Assembly: GCA_041879425.1 (NCBI GenBank)
Contig: CP090854.1
Span: 1,302,001 to 1,366,000 of the forward strand
Direction: 5' to 3'
Length of the DNA: 64,000 bases
From: Vibrio pomeroyi
GTDB lineage: Bacteria > Pseudomonadota > Gammaproteobacteria > Enterobacterales > Vibrionaceae
Both the position numbers and the translations under genes were made by a program. Below are positions 62,765-64,000 of this stretch, one piece after another. The notes under the pieces were generated by a model, which saw only the letters and a program-made list of their open reading frames with translations, had not been told where the DNA came from and searched no databases. Numbering within the stretch: the first letter of the stretch is position 1; the number at the start of each line of letters is the position of its first letter.

Positions 62765-63184
62765 TTATTGAGATGGCAAATTCTGCTTCAACTCTAGAAG
62801 CATTTGATACGCACTTTCTCCAGACATCTCATAAGGATTGAATTGATCAGATGTTGAAAACTGTAAGTTCACTAATTCGGTCAGGCTTGATTGCGGAATA
62901 TCGCCCATTGACCAATCGCCAAACTCCCGACAATCTATCTCTTTGAAATATAAGATCATAACTTTCTCGTGCCGCTTATCATTGAGAATATGATTGTAGG
63001 TATGGTTAACAGCAGTTCGTGAACCTTCGATACATTGTAGGAAATACTTATCGTTGTGACTAAGAAGGCCAGTTAAGTGGCTTTGCTTATTACGATCGTG
63101 TGAGATCTCGAGAATTTCATCTAAAGCCTTCGAGTCGCAGCTTTCACAAAGCGTACTGACATAAATTAACCGAGTTAGGCGCAT
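62765..63184 (-). CDS. BLUF-domain blue-light receptor protein
   Basis: A stand-alone BLUF (FAD-binding blue-light) protein of about 139 residues. The core Tyr is in RLIYVS, the Asn in HDRNKQSHLTGLL, the Gln in KYFLQCIEGSR, and the Trp/Met switch region in FGDWSMGD. There is no attached EAL, GGDEF or cyclase domain, so it must signal to a partner protein. ATG 63184 has GAAG eight bases upstream; ATG 63190 and GTG 63193 are alternatives. No obvious partner is adjacent. Confidence 0.88.
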   Translation of the reverse strand: MRLTRLIYVSTLCESCDSKALDEILEISHDRNKQSHLTGLLSHNDKYFLQCIEGSRTAVNHTYNHILNDKRHEKVMILYFKEIDCREFGDWSMGDIPQSSLTELVNLQFSTSDQFNPYEMSGESAYQMLLELKQNLPSQ

Positions 63185-63501
63185 AGGCATCACTTCGAAT
63201 TTTGTTTAAAAGGTACTAATAAATATAAGCCAAGCTCATGGAATTGCTAATTATTGGTAGAATTATCACTAATGGGTTTTGGGGAAAGGGCAACAATCAG
63301 GATTCGTTAGAAAAGAAGGAGTGGAAATCGGTTTTAGAATAATGGGAGAGTCTATAGCTTGATCGTTTCTGAGGTTGGAGCCATGAGCAGGCAACTTTCG
63401 TTATTTAAGATGGTGTTTCGTCGTGTATGTTGTCTTACGTAACCACACATTTGATTAACTACCGTTACCTGCATGTAATCTAGCGCTAGCTTTTAATATC
63501 G
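63185..63501. other. Gene-poor stretch upstream of the BLUF gene
   Basis: It holds the BLUF promoter. A 19-codon ORF at 63383-63442 has GGAG before its ATG but no other support. No hairpins or repeats stand out. Confidence 0.4.
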
Positions 63502-63693
63502 CTACTTGTTTAAAACCGAAATCGATTCAACGTTTGAAGATGCGTCAAATCGAACATTGACCATCACGGTTTCACGTTCAAAAGTCACATCATCAAAATC
63601 TGTTGCTGCGATCTTAAATCCATTCTTTGCGAATAGGCTCGTCACCATTGTTCGTTGTTTCTGCTCCATAGCGTATGTCAGTAGTTCGTCCAT
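63502..63693 (-). CDS. Short protein of unknown function (63 residues)
   Basis: I do not recognise this product. From ATG 63693 (GGAG six bases upstream) it reads MDELLTYAMEQKQRTMVTSL and continues with FAKNGFKIAATDFDDVTFERETVMVNVRF split by a short turn: one helix followed by an alternating strand pattern, soluble and acidic. The ribosome site and regular amphipathic pattern suggest a real gene. Frames starting at 63744 would include a Cys/Leu-rich leader without support. Confidence 0.55.
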   Translation of the reverse strand: MDELLTYAMEQKQRTMVTSLFAKNGFKIAATDFDDVTFERETVMVNVRFDASSNVESISVLNK

Positions 63694-64000
63694 CGTCATC
63701 TCCATTAGGCAACAGTGTGTATAAAGTAACCATACAGACTCCACATTATGAGATCAATTGCTTAATTGATAGGCGCTGTTGATGTCATGCAGTGAATGAT
63801 TTGTTCATTCAGCTTACTAATAGGCGGGTAGCTCAACCATGGCAGAGATTATGGTTAGTGGTGGTGTTATGTGACAAGGCTTCAAGCTCTGGATTGGAAG
63901 CTGTTTTTTACCTAAATTGGATAGAAATAAGTGGTTACAAAACGGCTCCACGTTGTTTGTTGTTTTGGTCAATTTTTTCCTTGGAGTCAATGCAGTAACT
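63694..64000. other. Right edge of the window, no supported gene
   Basis: A plus-strand frame at 63792-63998 is open but has no ribosome site and an irregular composition. A small inverted repeat GAATGA-TTTG-TTCATTC lies near 63795. Nothing else is seen. Confidence 0.35.

Noticed and set aside
63383..63442. 19-codon ORF with GGAG before ATG
   Set aside because: Too short to support without conservation data; mentioned only in the intergenic entry.
63792..63998. Plus-strand open frame at the right edge
   Set aside because: No ribosome site, no recognisable pattern and irregular composition; it may end by chance near the window edge.

Overview
The window looks like chromosomal DNA of a marine gammaproteobacterium, almost certainly a Vibrio and plausibly the Splendidus clade. 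This is inferred from gene content and protein style, not from a database search: a torYZ respiratory pair, proVWX, pqiABC, ynjBCD plus ynjF, a PL7 alginate lyase, ToxR-like membrane regulators, a BLUF photoreceptor and many short intergenic hairpin terminators. I see no rRNA, tRNA, CRISPR array, integrase or insertion sequence.

Positions 1-30,700 read as mostly ordinary genome. In order: the 3' end of a chemoreceptor gene; a pseudouridine synthase and a methyltransferase; a minus-strand ynjB-ynjC-ynjD-ynjF transporter operon; an HslJ-like META lipoprotein; a DUF1289 protein; a 55-residue small protein; a thiamine-binding-type (MTH1187/YkoF) protein; a 73-residue orphan; a DEAD-box helicase; a LysE exporter; a PilZ-like protein; a cytosolic-type M14 carboxypeptidase; a NifW-like protein with no nif genes around it; torYZ; a Trp-rich small protein; a HAD phosphatase; proVWX; an NTF2-like protein divergent from a LysR regulator; a secreted alginate lyase; pqiABC; a small secreted protein; and an HD-GYP protein.

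Positions 31,000-62,700 form an accessory-looking cell-surface region. Two tandem paralogous lipoproteins with adhesin-like modules (31.0-35.7 kb) face a 619-residue regulator that is an in-frame head-to-tail duplication of an XRE-type protein (35.8-37.7 kb). Divergent from it lies a three-gene set on the plus strand (37.9-52.9 kb): a giant secreted protein of about 3,490 residues built of about 22 divergent DUF11-like repeats, a 1,171-residue outer-membrane barrel protein, and a lipoprotein with two OmpA peptidoglycan-binding domains. This has the parts expected of a wall-anchored surface-display assembly, and I do not recognise it as a named system.

Next comes a minus-strand operon from 60.85 to 53.0 kb. 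It encodes an alternate (CS1/class 5-like) chaperone-usher pilus: pilin, second subunit, usher, chaperone and tip-adhesin-like protein. It continues with a barrel protein carrying a LysM domain, a ToxR-like winged-helix membrane regulator and two small membrane proteins. On the other side of the pilin promoter, pointing the opposite way, is a second ToxR-like regulator with two small membrane proteins (61.1-62.6 kb). The four small proteins are related to one another, so two regulator-plus-sensor triads bracket one pilus.

The last 1.4 kb holds a BLUF photoreceptor, a short conserved-looking ORF and unassigned sequence. Stop-codon-rich short repeats sit just 3' of several unrelated genes, and a set of about 20-bp spaced repeats precedes proV.
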